From Aedoeadaptatus coxii (GTDB taxonomy: Bacteria; Bacillota; Clostridia; Tissierellales; Peptoniphilaceae), in the NCBI RefSeq assembly GCF_001553115.1, contig NZ_KQ960173.1, forward strand, positions 1 to 64,000: a stretch of 64,000 nt of DNA, read 5' to 3'. This document shows positions 19,042 through 27,333 of this stretch, piece after piece. Position 1 is the stretch's first letter; every line of letters begins with the position of its first letter. Position numbers and translations under genes: made by a program. A model generated the notes under the pieces. That model had not been told where the DNA came from. It did not search any database and saw only the letters and a program-made list of their open reading frames with translations.

Positions 19042-19725
19042 TTATTCTCCAACGATCATTTTGGAAAGGGTTAAGGGTTCGATGTATTCGTCACCTTTGT
19101 AAACGCGCATGTTGCCGCCGGAAATTTCGTCGATTAGGACGATTTCGTCGCTGCCTGCAAGGCGTCCGAATTCCAATTTAATGTCGTAAAGTGTGAGACC
19201 TCTTTCAGCAAGGTCTTCTGCGATGACTTTTGTAATGGAACGCATCAGTTCTTTAATTCTGTCATATTCCCCTTCTTTGAAAATGCCTAATTGAAGTAAA
19301 GCATCTTCGTTAATAAGCGGATCTTGACGTTCGTCATCTTTTAATGTGAATTCCACATATTCGTTTAATTTGTCGCCGTCGTTAATGTAACGTCCGTAGC
19401 GACGAACAAAACTGCCGGTGGCAATGTAGCGGCAAATAACTTCCAAGCCTTTACCGAATACAGTGGCCGGTTTGATTTCCATCAAGCGATTGTCAACATC
19501 GGCATTGATGTAGTGGGTGGGGATACCTTGCTTTTCGAATTTTTCAAAGAAGTACTTGCTCATGGCAATGCATGCACGGCCGGAGCCTTCAATGGAAAGG
19601 CCGACTTGGTTTTCACCCGGATCGAAGACGCCGTCTTTTCCGGTTACATCGTCTTTAAAAAAGAAATAGGTTTTACCGTCTTTTTCTCGAATGTCTTTCG
19701 TCTTGCCTTGGTAAATAGTTTTCAA
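19042..19725 (-). CDS. purC: SAICAR synthetase (phosphoribosylaminoimidazole-succinocarboxamide synthase)
   Basis: A 227-residue enzyme of purine biosynthesis that joins aspartate to CAIR using ATP. Motifs include YQGKTKDIRE, a glycine-free ATP loop region at TYFFFKDDVTGKDG, RYIATGSFVRRYGR and DIKLEFGR, then LIDEISGGNMR. I chose the TTG at 19725 (reads MKTIYQGKT) because a perfect AGGAGG lies 7 bases upstream; the longer frame would place that site inside the coding region. It stands alone, with no other pur genes in the window. Confidence 0.95.
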   Translation of the reverse strand: MKTIYQGKTKDIREKDGKTYFFFKDDVTGKDGVFDPGENQVGLSIEGSGRACIAMSKYFFEKFEKQGIPTHYINADVDNRLMEIKPATVFGKGLEVICRYIATGSFVRRYGRYINDGDKLNEYVEFTLKDDERQDPLINEDALLQLGIFKEGEYDRIKELMRSITKVIAEDLAERGLTLYDIKLEFGRLAGSDEIVLIDEISGGNMRVYKGDEYIEPLTLSKMIVGE

Positions 19726-19837
19726 AATAACCTCCTGTCTCAAACAGCAATTTACAATTTATTTTAACTCAAATTTCCCTCCATGAACAGATGCTGAATT
19801 GTTCTTTTCACTTTTTTTTGACAGAAAATTCGGACAT

Positions 19838-19862
19838 AAAAAAAGCACTGAAAAGTGCTTTT
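19838..19862 (-). terminator. terminator of the L,D-transpeptidase gene
   Basis: On the minus strand AAAAAGCACTTTTCAGTGCTTTTTTT begins at the stop codon of the gene. Strong stem with a long T run. Confidence 0.92.
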
Positions 19863-21244
19863 TAAATGGCGTGTTTTGATGAATTGTAAACAATTACCGG
19901 CATGCCTTCAAAGGCATTTTCATAGAATATAGCCGCCTTTTTTGATGGCGTGTTGACGCAACCGTGGCTTCCGCCGCCGAGGTAAATTTTACCGCCGAAA
20001 CTGCCGCGCCAATTGGCATCGTGAATTCCGCAGCCCGTCCAGTTGAAAGGCATCCAATATTTAACATAGCTCTTCCATGTTTCGCCGGTTAAATAGCGGT
20101 TGCGCTCTTTCATCCAAACTTCTTGTGTTCCCGTCGGCGTGCCATTGCCTTGATAAGGATTCCCCGTTACAACAGGGGATTCTACGACTAAATTGCCGTC
20201 TTTGTAGAGCCACATGTGCTGTCTCGCAATGTCGATTTCGATGTAGCTGTTGCCCAAGTCGTTTACATTGCGACTTTGAGCTTTCCGTTTGTACACAGGC
20301 TCCATGGTTTGACTTTGCTTTTTATTAATGGCTTCCAGTAGCTGCTTACGGGTTTCCTTTTGGTCGATCTGCCAGCCGTAAATGCCACCTTGAATGCGCA
20401 TCATGGCGCCGCCTGTCGCTTGAAACTCTCTCGTGCCGCGGAAGGTGTCGTATTTTTGCGCAAGATTTGCCACGTATGTCTTGATCTTTGCTTCGTCGGG
20501 TTCGAGGGAACCGTCGTCCCTTTGTTTATAGAGCTGAATTAAATCTTGGCCGCCCAATGTCTCTTCCCGATCGGAAAAATTATATTTCAGCGTAAAGCCT
20601 TCGATTTCATTCATGCTGGCCACGTGGTTTTTCATGTGATCCAAATCTTCTGCGGGAGCCGCTTCCAGATAAACTTTCGCCTTGTCCGCATCCATGACCT
20701 TGTCTTGTTTGTGGAATGAAGCGAGAACGGCGCGCTTAAGCTTGGGCCCGTCGACGCGAGTACCGGGCTTGGCATCGGCGATGTAGTATCCCTTATCGTC
20801 TGCATAGGCGATTTGTTGAGGGACAGGATCGGTAATGTCTCCGTCGGTCACCATATGAAGATAGGCCAATTTGTTTTCCAATTTTTCATCGCTGTAATCA
20901 ATTTTCGTAGCGACCTTAAAATCTTTTTTTACAAACGCGAGCACCGGCCATCCCCAGGGATTGGCACCCTTTTCTTTAAAGGTCGGCATGGTTTCCACAT
21001 AATCGATGTCTTTTGCGGAAATAGTATCTTTTTTGTCGCCACGACCGTTGATCGTCAGGGTGTAGTCTTTCCAGGAATTTTTGAAAGATTCCTTTAATTG
21101 GTTTTTCGGCATCAACGAAATGTCGGCACCGTTAACCGATGTGTTCGGCATATAAACTTGAGTAAAAACCAAAGCGCCTAAAACGTACACCAAGGCCAGA
21201 ATTCCGAAAATAATAGCTAATACTTTTCCAACCGTATTTCTCAT
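19862..21244 (-). CDS. L,D-transpeptidase (YkuD domain) with peptidoglycan-binding-like domain
   Basis: A 460-residue protein with one N-terminal membrane anchor (about residues 7-30), a PG_binding_4-like middle region, and a C-terminal YkuD domain from about 330. The catalytic motif SHGCVN is at residues 426-431 with C429 as nucleophile, preceded by DIARQHMWLYKDG and TPTG. It makes 3-3 peptidoglycan crosslinks or anchors proteins outside the membrane, independent of penicillin-binding proteins. Single gene between terminators. Confidence 0.92.
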   Translation of the reverse strand: MRNTVGKVLAIIFGILALVYVLGALVFTQVYMPNTSVNGADISLMPKNQLKESFKNSWKDYTLTINGRGDKKDTISAKDIDYVETMPTFKEKGANPWGWPVLAFVKKDFKVATKIDYSDEKLENKLAYLHMVTDGDITDPVPQQIAYADDKGYYIADAKPGTRVDGPKLKRAVLASFHKQDKVMDADKAKVYLEAAPAEDLDHMKNHVASMNEIEGFTLKYNFSDREETLGGQDLIQLYKQRDDGSLEPDEAKIKTYVANLAQKYDTFRGTREFQATGGAMMRIQGGIYGWQIDQKETRKQLLEAINKKQSQTMEPVYKRKAQSRNVNDLGNSYIEIDIARQHMWLYKDGNLVVESPVVTGNPYQGNGTPTGTQEVWMKERNRYLTGETWKSYVKYWMPFNWTGCGIHDANWRGSFGGKIYLGGGSHGCVNTPSKKAAIFYENAFEGMPVIVYNSSKHAI

Positions 21245-21344
21245 TTGCTTCTCCTTCTTACGCTCACTTGCATAGCTAATAGTGTACCAATAAATTTTTA
21301 TGGGTTCAAGTTCGATTTAGACCTTTAATCTTCTAAAAATTAGG

Positions 21345-21350
21345 TATAAT
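21345..21350 (+). promoter_or_regulatory. candidate -10 box of the IclR-type regulator
   Basis: A perfect TATAAT 34 bases ahead of the start codon, without a convincing -35 box. This may mean that an activator is needed. Confidence 0.4.
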
Positions 21351-21384
21351 CTATGTAAGAGTAATTAGAGAAAAGAGGAGCGTT

Positions 21385-22149
21385 ATGGAGAAAAATCCCC
21401 GAACAATACAATCCCTTGCCCGAGCATTTGCCATTTTGGATTGCTTCGATTCTGTCCATCCACGGCTCAGCATCACCGAAATAAGTGACATTGTAAAATT
21501 AAACGTCAACACTACCCGCGGTCTTGTCAATACCTTGGTCCACTTTCATTATTTGAGCCGCGACGAAGAAGATAACGACTACCACCTCGGCCTGGCCTTT
21601 ATTCCTAAAGCCAATCTGGTGGAGGATCAATATTTGTTCCACATCAAAAATAAGATTCAACCCATGTTAAGAAAATGGGCCAACGCATTCAGCTTGAGTG
21701 CCAGGCTCAATATGATCGACGATGGCCAATTGATGACCGTGTTTACGGAAGTTCCCGACAACACGCGCTACATGATCATGACCCGCTCCAGAACACCTTT
21801 TCCCCTCCACGCCACGGCGTCGGGGAAAGCCTATTTAGCATCGCTGCCCGATTCCGTCATCGATACTTATATTAAAGATACACGCCTCGTTCAGTACACG
21901 GATTTAACCATTACGGCGCCGGAACAACTTCTGAGCGAAATTGAAAAAATCAGACATTGCGGCTACGCCCTCGAGATCGGCGAAATTAATGAAGGCATCG
22001 GATCCATTGCCTTTCCCATTTTCGACAAGCGGAAGGAATGTATCGGTACCATTTCCCTTTCAGGCGCCAACGAACAAATTTATGAAGAAGAAAAGACGGC
22101 CGCCGAAACCCTTTTCGGTTATTTAAATAATTTACAGCCATTAGGATAA
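21385..22149 (+). CDS. IclR family transcriptional regulator
   Basis: A 254-residue regulator. Residues 5-65 form the IclR winged helix (SLARAFAILDCFDSV, LSITEISDIVKLNVNTTRGLVNTL), and residues 80-250 the effector domain (LHATASGKAYLASLPD, GYALEIGEINEGIGSIAFPIF). The family senses small carboxylic or aromatic compounds. The target is unknown: it converges on a purine permease gene and no catabolic cluster adjoins it. The start has an AGAGGAG ribosome binding site. Confidence 0.92.
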   Translation: MEKNPRTIQSLARAFAILDCFDSVHPRLSITEISDIVKLNVNTTRGLVNTLVHFHYLSRDEEDNDYHLGLAFIPKANLVEDQYLFHIKNKIQPMLRKWANAFSLSARLNMIDDGQLMTVFTEVPDNTRYMIMTRSRTPFPLHATASGKAYLASLPDSVIDTYIKDTRLVQYTDLTITAPEQLLSEIEKIRHCGYALEIGEINEGIGSIAFPIFDKRKECIGTISLSGANEQIYEEEKTAAETLFGYLNNLQPLG

Positions 22150-22154
22150 AAAAA

Positions 22155-22199
22155 TACCCTCCCCATGTTCTACAGCGAACTCGAGGAGGGCTTTTTTTA
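22155..22199. terminator. bidirectional terminator between the IclR gene and the purine permease gene
   Basis: CCCTCCCC and GAGGAGGG arms with T runs on both sides. Serves both convergent genes. Confidence 0.8.
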
Positions 22200-22200
22200 T

Positions 22201-23628
22201 TTACGCCATGGCGAGATAGGCCATGAGGCAATAGTTAATAAGGAATAAAACAGTCGCGGCGATTAAAATCGGGTGAAGTTTTTTGGCTTTTCCTTGTACG
22301 ATCATAACGATGCAGTAGAAAATAAATCCTGCGGCGATGCCGTTGCTGATGGAGTAGCTGAGGCCCATGAAAATCGAAGCGAAGAAAGCGGGAACGGCCA
22401 CTTCCAAATTCGTCCATTCGATTTCTTTAAAGCCGGAACACATCATAATGCCGACGATAATCAACACCGGCGCCGTAGCTTGTGCCGGCACAAGACCTGC
22501 CACCGGCGCAATAAAGATCGACGCTAAGAAGAGTGCCGCCGTTACCGTGGAAGTAAGGCCTGTACGTCCGCCGGCGCCAATACCTGCCGCACTTTCGACG
22601 AAGGTCGTCGTGTTACTCGTACCGACAATCGAACCGATAACCGTTCCGACGGAATCGGCGAAGAGGGCTTTGTCCAGCTTGGATTTAAATCCGGAGCTGT
22701 TTTGCATATTGCTAATATCGTCTTCGCTGAAAATTCCCGTGCGACGGCCGGTACCGATAAAGGTGCCCAACGTGTCGAAGGTGTCGCTTAAGGAGAAGGC
22801 GAAGATCGTCATTAAAACGAGAGGAATACGACTCGGATCACTGAACAGACCGATTAAGCCTTCTTTTCCGAGGGCCACACCGAAAACCGTGGAAAGATCG
22901 TGGAAAGAACTTGCCACTGTCGGCGTTTCGGAAAGTTTCGTAAGATCGACGACGCCGAAAGGAATCCCGAGAAGAGTGGTAGCAGCGATGCTGATAATAA
23001 TCGCGCCGCGCACATTTTTAATGACGAGCACGATGGTAATGAGGATGCCCACGAGGGCAAGTAACACGCCCGCTTGGTTAAAGTTGACGAGAGAGGGAAC
23101 AGCTGCCGAGGAGGCGACGATGGTGCCGCCGTCGAGCGTTTGATAGGTTCCCGGATCCAATGTGAAGCTTAAAAGACCACAGTTTTTAATGCCGATGTAG
23201 GCGATAAAAACGCCGATGCCGCCGCTAATAGCGTGTTGCAACGACTCGGGGATGGCGGTAATAATCATTTTGCGAACTTTTGTTACCGTAATCAACACAT
23301 TGATGATGCCGCACAAAAGTACCATGCCCAGCGCTTCTTTCCAGCTAAAGCCCAAACCGAAGACGACGGTATAGGTGAAAAAGGCGTTGAGTCCCATGCC
23401 CGGCGCAAGGGCGTAAGGCACATTGGCAAAAAGTCCCATGACCAAAGTGGAAACCACTGTAGCGATAATGGTCGCCAAGAAGACGGCGCCCCAAGGGATA
23501 CCCGTTTGGGAAAGAATAGCGGGGTTTACGAAAATAATGTAGCTCATGGCAAAAAATGTCGTAATGCCGGCGAGCACTTCCGTAGAAACGTCAGTATTGT
23601 TTTCCCGAAGTTTAAAGAATGATTCCAT
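22201..23628 (-). CDS. NCS2/AzgA-type guanine-hypoxanthine permease
   Basis: A 475-residue membrane protein with about 12-14 segments. It opens MESFFKLRENNTDVSTEVLAG and carries the AzgA-subfamily blocks ALAPGMGLNAFFTYTV, SLSDTFDTLGTFIGTG and SNTTTFVESAAGIGAGGRTG. Members import hypoxanthine, guanine or adenine with protons. I see no purine riboswitch in the 50-base leader; an extended -10 promoter lies there instead. The exact base preference cannot be read from sequence. Confidence 0.9.
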   Translation of the reverse strand: MESFFKLRENNTDVSTEVLAGITTFFAMSYIIFVNPAILSQTGIPWGAVFLATIIATVVSTLVMGLFANVPYALAPGMGLNAFFTYTVVFGLGFSWKEALGMVLLCGIINVLITVTKVRKMIITAIPESLQHAISGGIGVFIAYIGIKNCGLLSFTLDPGTYQTLDGGTIVASSAAVPSLVNFNQAGVLLALVGILITIVLVIKNVRGAIIISIAATTLLGIPFGVVDLTKLSETPTVASSFHDLSTVFGVALGKEGLIGLFSDPSRIPLVLMTIFAFSLSDTFDTLGTFIGTGRRTGIFSEDDISNMQNSSGFKSKLDKALFADSVGTVIGSIVGTSNTTTFVESAAGIGAGGRTGLTSTVTAALFLASIFIAPVAGLVPAQATAPVLIIVGIMMCSGFKEIEWTNLEVAVPAFFASIFMGLSYSISNGIAAGFIFYCIVMIVQGKAKKLHPILIAATVLFLINYCLMAYLAMA

Positions 23629-23659
23629 GTTTTCCTCCTTATAAAAAAATTACCCAGTT

Positions 23660-23665
23660 AGTATA
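23660..23665 (-). promoter_or_regulatory. extended -10 promoter of the purine permease gene
   Basis: On the minus strand TGGTATACT, about 30 bases ahead of the start codon and just after the azlD stop. The -35 region is weak. Confidence 0.5.
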
Positions 23666-23679
23666 CCAGACAAAAGCCT

Positions 23680-24009
23680 CTAGCGGAATACCTGTTGAAT
23701 TAAAATCATATAAACCGCCGTTCCCATGACGATGGAAAGAATGGATTTTCTCTTCCACACATAACTTCCTGCCGTTACGACGCATGCAATGGTAAGGGGC
23801 AAGTAGCCGGACACACTGTCAAAGGTCATGGTGCGCAGACAATAAATTACGAGCAGGGCCATCATGGAATAGGGCAAAAGATTCCCAAGGTCTCTTACTA
23901 TTTTGGGAATCGTGTTGCGACGGGAAAAGAAAAATAAAGGAAACATTCGAATACCGAAGGTAATAGCAATGACAATACCGATGGCGATATACACTTCTTT
24001 AGTTGACAT
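23680..24009 (-). CDS. azlD: branched-chain amino acid export subunit AzlD
   Basis: A 109-residue membrane protein with four hydrophobic segments, the normal AzlD size. It pairs with AzlC in an export system for branched-chain amino acids and analogues. It contains the family-like stretch RMFPLFFFSRRNTIPKIVRD. Its start overlaps the azlC end by 11 bases, so the two are coupled. Confidence 0.9.
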   Translation of the reverse strand: MSTKEVYIAIGIVIAITFGIRMFPLFFFSRRNTIPKIVRDLGNLLPYSMMALLVIYCLRTMTFDSVSGYLPLTIACVVTAGSYVWKRKSILSIVMGTAVYMILIQQVFR

Positions 24010-24676
24010 ATTTCCTCCTATAGTAAAGATTTCCCATTAAAATGATGACCATAGCGGGCAGTATAAAATTCCCCGGACCGAACAACAAGACGGCGAGTAG
24101 GGATCCTGCCAAACCTAAAATCGACGGGAAGTGATGATCCGTCCCCTTCCACTGCTCGATAAATGTGGTAATAAAAAGCGCCGTCATCATAAACTCGATG
24201 CCCTCTACATTAATGGGAATGACACTTCCGAGGAGCGCCCCTATAAGCGTGCCGAGCACCCAATAGCTGTAATCTAAAAGTCCGATGGCGAGCATATCGT
24301 CGGGCGTCGCCATGCCTCCGTCTTCCCCCGAACTAATGTAGAGAGAAAAGGTTTCGTCGCTACACACGTGGGTGATAAGTAATTTACGCCAAAAAGGCTC
24401 CTTCTCCAGTGGTTTTAAAAGGGAAATGGTGTAAAACAAATATCTCAAATTAATAGAGAATGCCAAAATAACGAGTTCGATCACCACAAGAGGTTGAGCG
24501 AACAAACTCACCATGGCAAATTGCATGGCGCCGGCACAAATACCGCCGCTCATTAATACGCTTACGAAAGTGGAACGGCCTACGGATCGAATTAAAACGC
24601 CGAATCCCATTCCCATAAGCAAGTAACTGATTAATAAAGGAATAGTCTTTGGAAAGACCTTTTTAAATTCCCTCAT
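23999..24676 (-). CDS. azlC: branched-chain amino acid export subunit AzlC
   Basis: A 225-residue membrane protein beginning MREFKKVFPKTIPLLISY. AzlC family features are GICAGAMQFAMVSLF and FSINLRYLFYTISLLKPL. It forms a two-subunit exporter with AzlD. A -10-like TATAAT lies about 45 bases upstream on the minus strand, with only a weak -35. The pair is an insertion between rplJL and rpoBC relative to the common gene order. Confidence 0.9.
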   Translation of the reverse strand: MREFKKVFPKTIPLLISYLLMGMGFGVLIRSVGRSTFVSVLMSGGICAGAMQFAMVSLFAQPLVVIELVILAFSINLRYLFYTISLLKPLEKEPFWRKLLITHVCSDETFSLYISSGEDGGMATPDDMLAIGLLDYSYWVLGTLIGALLGSVIPINVEGIEFMMTALFITTFIEQWKGTDHHFPSILGLAGSLLAVLLFGPGNFILPAMVIILMGNLYYRRKYVN

Positions 24677-24874
24677 ACTCCCTCCTCATCCTTTTTCTTT
24701 GAATCATACAATGATTATACACGTTATGAAAATAAAAGGCATGAAAAAGTTCGAGAAAACGGCTAAATTTCAACACTTTATTAGGTTAGCATATATGCCG
24801 TGCTACTATGGGGTTGAACTAAATTCTTCGATCAAAAAAGCTATTTCCCTCTTCGGCCATGGTTTCCTCCATAG

Positions 24875-24907
24875 AAAAAGCCCCCATCCCGAAGGATGAG
24901 GGCTTTT
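24875..24907 (-). terminator. terminator of rplJ-rplL
   Basis: On the minus strand AAAAGCCCTCATCC / GGATGGGGGCTTTTT, about 15 bases beyond the rplL stop. A strong stem with a T run; the remaining gap up to azlC (24677-24874) holds only the weak azlC promoter. Confidence 0.92.
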
Positions 24908-24919
24908 AATAAGCAATGC

Positions 24920-25309
24920 TTATTTTACTTCTACAGTTGCGCCGACTTCTTCTAATTTAGCTTTGATTTCGTCAGCTTCTTCTTTGTTTGCGCCTTCTTT
25001 GAGGGGCTTCGGAGCGCCGTCAACTAAAGCTTTTGCGTCTTTTAAGCCAAGGCCGGTGATGTCTTTAACGACTTTGATAACCTTAACTTTTTCTTGACCT
25101 GCAGATGCAAGAATAACGTCGAATTCAGATTTTTCTTCGCCTGCTGCTGCGGGAGCGCCTGCTGCGGGAGCGCCTGCTGCTGCAACAGCAACGGGAGCTT
25201 GTGCGCTTACGCCGAATTCTTCTTCTAATGCGCTAACTAAGTCAGCAAGTTCGATAACGGTTAAATTTTTGATCTCTTCAATAAGAGCGGTTACTTTTTC
25301 AGATGCCAT
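24920..25309 (-). CDS. rplL: 50S ribosomal protein L7/L12
   Basis: A 129-residue stalk protein that recruits and stimulates translation GTPases. An N-terminal dimerisation domain ([19 protein letters not shown]) is followed by an Ala/Pro/Gly hinge and the C-terminal domain with [22 protein letters not shown]. It is 29 bases after rplJ and shares its leader and promoter. Confidence 0.99.
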   Translation of the reverse strand: MASEKVTALIEEIKNLTVIELADLVSALEEEFGVSAQAPVAVAAAGAPAAGAPAAAGEEKSEFDVILASAGQEKVKVIKVVKDITGLGLKDAKALVDGAPKPLKEGANKEEADEIKAKLEEVGATVEVK

Positions 25310-25338
25310 GTTATATTACCTCCATGTACTTTTTGCCC

Positions 25339-25875
25339 TTAGGCAGTTTCTTCTTCTTTCTTTTCACGAATTTGATCAAGCGCAACGGCAAGACCTCTGA
25401 TGTTTCCGGAAAGGACAGTTGCCAGTCCTTGGAGCGGAGCATTTAAGCTGCCAAGTAATTGTGCAACGAGAACTTCGCGGCTCGGTAGTTTTGCAAGTGC
25501 TTTAACTTCGTCAACACTTACGATTTTACCGTCTAACACGCCGGCTTTGAGTTCCAAACGATCGTTGTCTTCGGCAAAGTCATTAAGAATTTTAGCCGGT
25601 TGAACGGCGTCTTCAATACCGAATGCGACGGCCGTAGGACCTGCGAGAAATTCTTCGGCGCCTTCAATGCCTAAATCGCTGAATGCACGTTTCATCATGG
25701 TGTTTTTGTACACCTTGTAATCTACGCCGTTTTCACGAAGATTCTTTCTGAGTTCAGTCACTTCGGCGACGTTTAAGCCTTTGTTGTCGACGAAAACAAT
25801 CGATTGAGACTTCTCGATCTTTTCCTTAATCTCATTGACGAGATTAATTTTCGATTGGAGTAGCTCTTCTTTCAC
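25339..25875 (-). CDS. rplJ: 50S ribosomal protein L10
   Basis: A 178-residue stalk base protein that binds 23S rRNA and carries the L7/L12 dimers. It shows the L10 blocks SIVFVDNKGLNVAEVTELR and YKVYKNTMMKRA. An L10-type RNA leader precedes it. rplK and rplA are not adjacent; the gene upstream is an unrelated flavoprotein, so rplJL forms its own unit. Confidence 0.98.
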   Translation of the reverse strand: MKEELLQSKINLVNEIKEKIEKSQSIVFVDNKGLNVAEVTELRKNLRENGVDYKVYKNTMMKRAFSDLGIEGAEEFLAGPTAVAFGIEDAVQPAKILNDFAEDNDRLELKAGVLDGKIVSVDEVKALAKLPSREVLVAQLLGSLNAPLQGLATVLSGNIRGLAVALDQIREKKEEETA

Positions 25876-25904
25876 AGATTCACCTCCTCATTTTTTTACA
25901 ATAA

Positions 25905-26000
25905 AAAATCACATTGCAGACACAATGCGAGTACTAAAATCAGATTCAGTAACCTCGGCAGGAAATTAAGGCAAGCCACCTGCTGTCTGCGGTTTTAACT
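25905..26000 (-). ncRNA. ribosomal protein L10 leader
   Basis: On the minus strand the leader contains CCGCAGACAGCAGGTGG and, further on, TTAATTTCCTGCCGAGGT, the paired conserved blocks of the Bacillota L10 leader. A downstream hairpin around 25912-25930 (CGCATTGTGTCTGCAATGTG) precedes the rplJ start. The L10-L12 complex binds this type of leader and represses its own synthesis. Confidence 0.9.
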
Positions 26001-26005
26001 ACTAC

Positions 26006-26034
26006 ATAGTACCAGAGAAGACCTTCGTTGTAAA
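26006..26034 (-). promoter_or_regulatory. promoter of rplJ-rplL
   Basis: On the minus strand TTTACA, a 17-base spacer ending in TGG, and TACTAT. The start of transcription would fall at the 5' edge of the L10 leader. The -35 overlaps a GACCTT/AAGGTC hairpin. Confidence 0.65.
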
Positions 26035-26054
26035 GGTCTTTTCCGTTTTTTATT

Positions 26055-27257
26055 TTATTTTTTTAAAATCGATTCCGCTACACGGTGAGCACCTGCCAGG
26101 GCCCAGTGAATATTATAGCCGCCGCAATCCCCGTCTACATCGAGGACTTCGCCCATGGCGTAAAGACCTTCTACACGTTTCGATTCCAGATGATCGGTAA
26201 ATTCATCGATCCGAATGCCGCCGCAGGTGACCTGGGCATAATCGAAACCTCGAACCCCTTTAACTTCCAAAGAAAAATCGAAAAGCAAATCCAAGAGTTT
26301 GGTGCGCAGATCGAACTCCAACGAATCCATCGTGTCGCTACCTTTGATCCCACATTCTTTTAAGATCACGTGGACCCACTTTTTCGACACGACGCCTTCT
26401 AGAAAAGATTCCACCGTATCGGGCAAGTAGCTGCGTCCTTCTAAATACTCTCGGTAATGTTCAGTCTGTTCCAAATGATTGAGCATGGGAAAAGATACTC
26501 TGTACTTCCCGGGGGACTCTCCGACTTTCCGCGCCAGATCCAATACGGGCGGGCCGCTTACCCCGTCTTTTGCCAGTAAAATTTCGCCCTTTCGCCGATC
26601 GATTTCAATTTCGTCTTTTAAAAGAGCGATCGTCCCTTCGATTTTCGTGCCGCTTAAATGGGCGAGATAAGGCGACTGACAAACGAGGGCGGAAATGCCC
26701 GGGAATGTGCGCGTTTTGTTATGTCCGAATCCTTCTAACAAAGCGTAACCTTTGCCGTCGCTTCCCGATTCGGGCATGGCGAGGCCGCCTGTCGCCACCA
26801 CAACGGTATCTGCGCAGTAAGTCGTTTCATTGCTATGAATCAAAAAGCCCTTTTTATTTTTCTCGATCTTGGCGATAAAAGTATCGGTTACCTCCACGCC
26901 GCCCCACTCCGAAAAGCGACGCCTCAAGGCGTTTAGGACCGTTTGTGATTGAAGGGTGCGGGGGTAAAGTTTGCCCCTATCTTCTTCCACTAAATCGATT
27001 CCCAAGTTTTCAAAGAAAAGATCCCGCACCTCGGGAGAAAAAGTTTTACTCGGATCGAAGGGAATCGTCCCCCGGCTGTGAAAATGGCGGCGATCCAGAT
27101 CCACATTGCTTACATTGGCGCGGCCATTTCCCGTGGCCAGGAGTTTTTTACCCACTCTGTTTTTACGCTCGTAAATCGTAACCTCGACGCCTTCTCTCGC
27201 CAAAAGCACGCCTAAACACAAGCCGCTTACGCCGCCGCCGATAATGCCCACGGACAT
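26055..27257 (-). CDS. HI0933-like FAD-binding oxidoreductase (YhiN family)
   Basis: A 400-residue flavoprotein. The N-terminal dinucleotide-binding GIIGGGVSGLCLGVLLAREG is followed by ERKNRVGKKLLATGNGRANV, the signature of the HI0933/BaiN group, and a C-terminal GYNIHWALAGAHRVAES block closing the FAD site. The physiological reaction is not established for most members. It is divergent from pepT, sharing a 76-base promoter region with a palindrome. Confidence 0.92.
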   Translation of the reverse strand: MSVGIIGGGVSGLCLGVLLAREGVEVTIYERKNRVGKKLLATGNGRANVSNVDLDRRHFHSRGTIPFDPSKTFSPEVRDLFFENLGIDLVEEDRGKLYPRTLQSQTVLNALRRRFSEWGGVEVTDTFIAKIEKNKKGFLIHSNETTYCADTVVVATGGLAMPESGSDGKGYALLEGFGHNKTRTFPGISALVCQSPYLAHLSGTKIEGTIALLKDEIEIDRRKGEILLAKDGVSGPPVLDLARKVGESPGKYRVSFPMLNHLEQTEHYREYLEGRSYLPDTVESFLEGVVSKKWVHVILKECGIKGSDTMDSLEFDLRTKLLDLLFDFSLEVKGVRGFDYAQVTCGGIRIDEFTDHLESKRVEGLYAMGEVLDVDGDCGGYNIHWALAGAHRVAESILKK

Positions 27258-27283
27258 GGCGCACCTCCTTTCAAATTAATGCG

Positions 27284-27309
27284 AGTATAGCACGTGTTTG
27301 TGCTACAAT
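27284..27309. promoter_or_regulatory. overlapping divergent promoters with a palindrome (pepT / HI0933-like gene)
   Basis: On the plus strand TGCTACAAT (27301-27309) is an extended -10 box for pepT. On the minus strand TATACT (27284-27289) is a -10 box for the flavoprotein gene. The inverted repeat TAGCAC-gtgttt-GTGCTA at 27288-27305 overlaps both, so one protein bound there would affect both genes. Confidence 0.55.
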
Positions 27310-27333
27310 ACAAGGTAGATCAAAGGAGGTATT

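Noticed and set aside
22367-23143. A 258-codon plus-strand frame opposite the purine permease gene
   Set aside because: It lies wholly antisense to a clear NCS2 gene, has low-complexity composition rich in P, T and V, and matches no family; codon bias of the real gene explains it.
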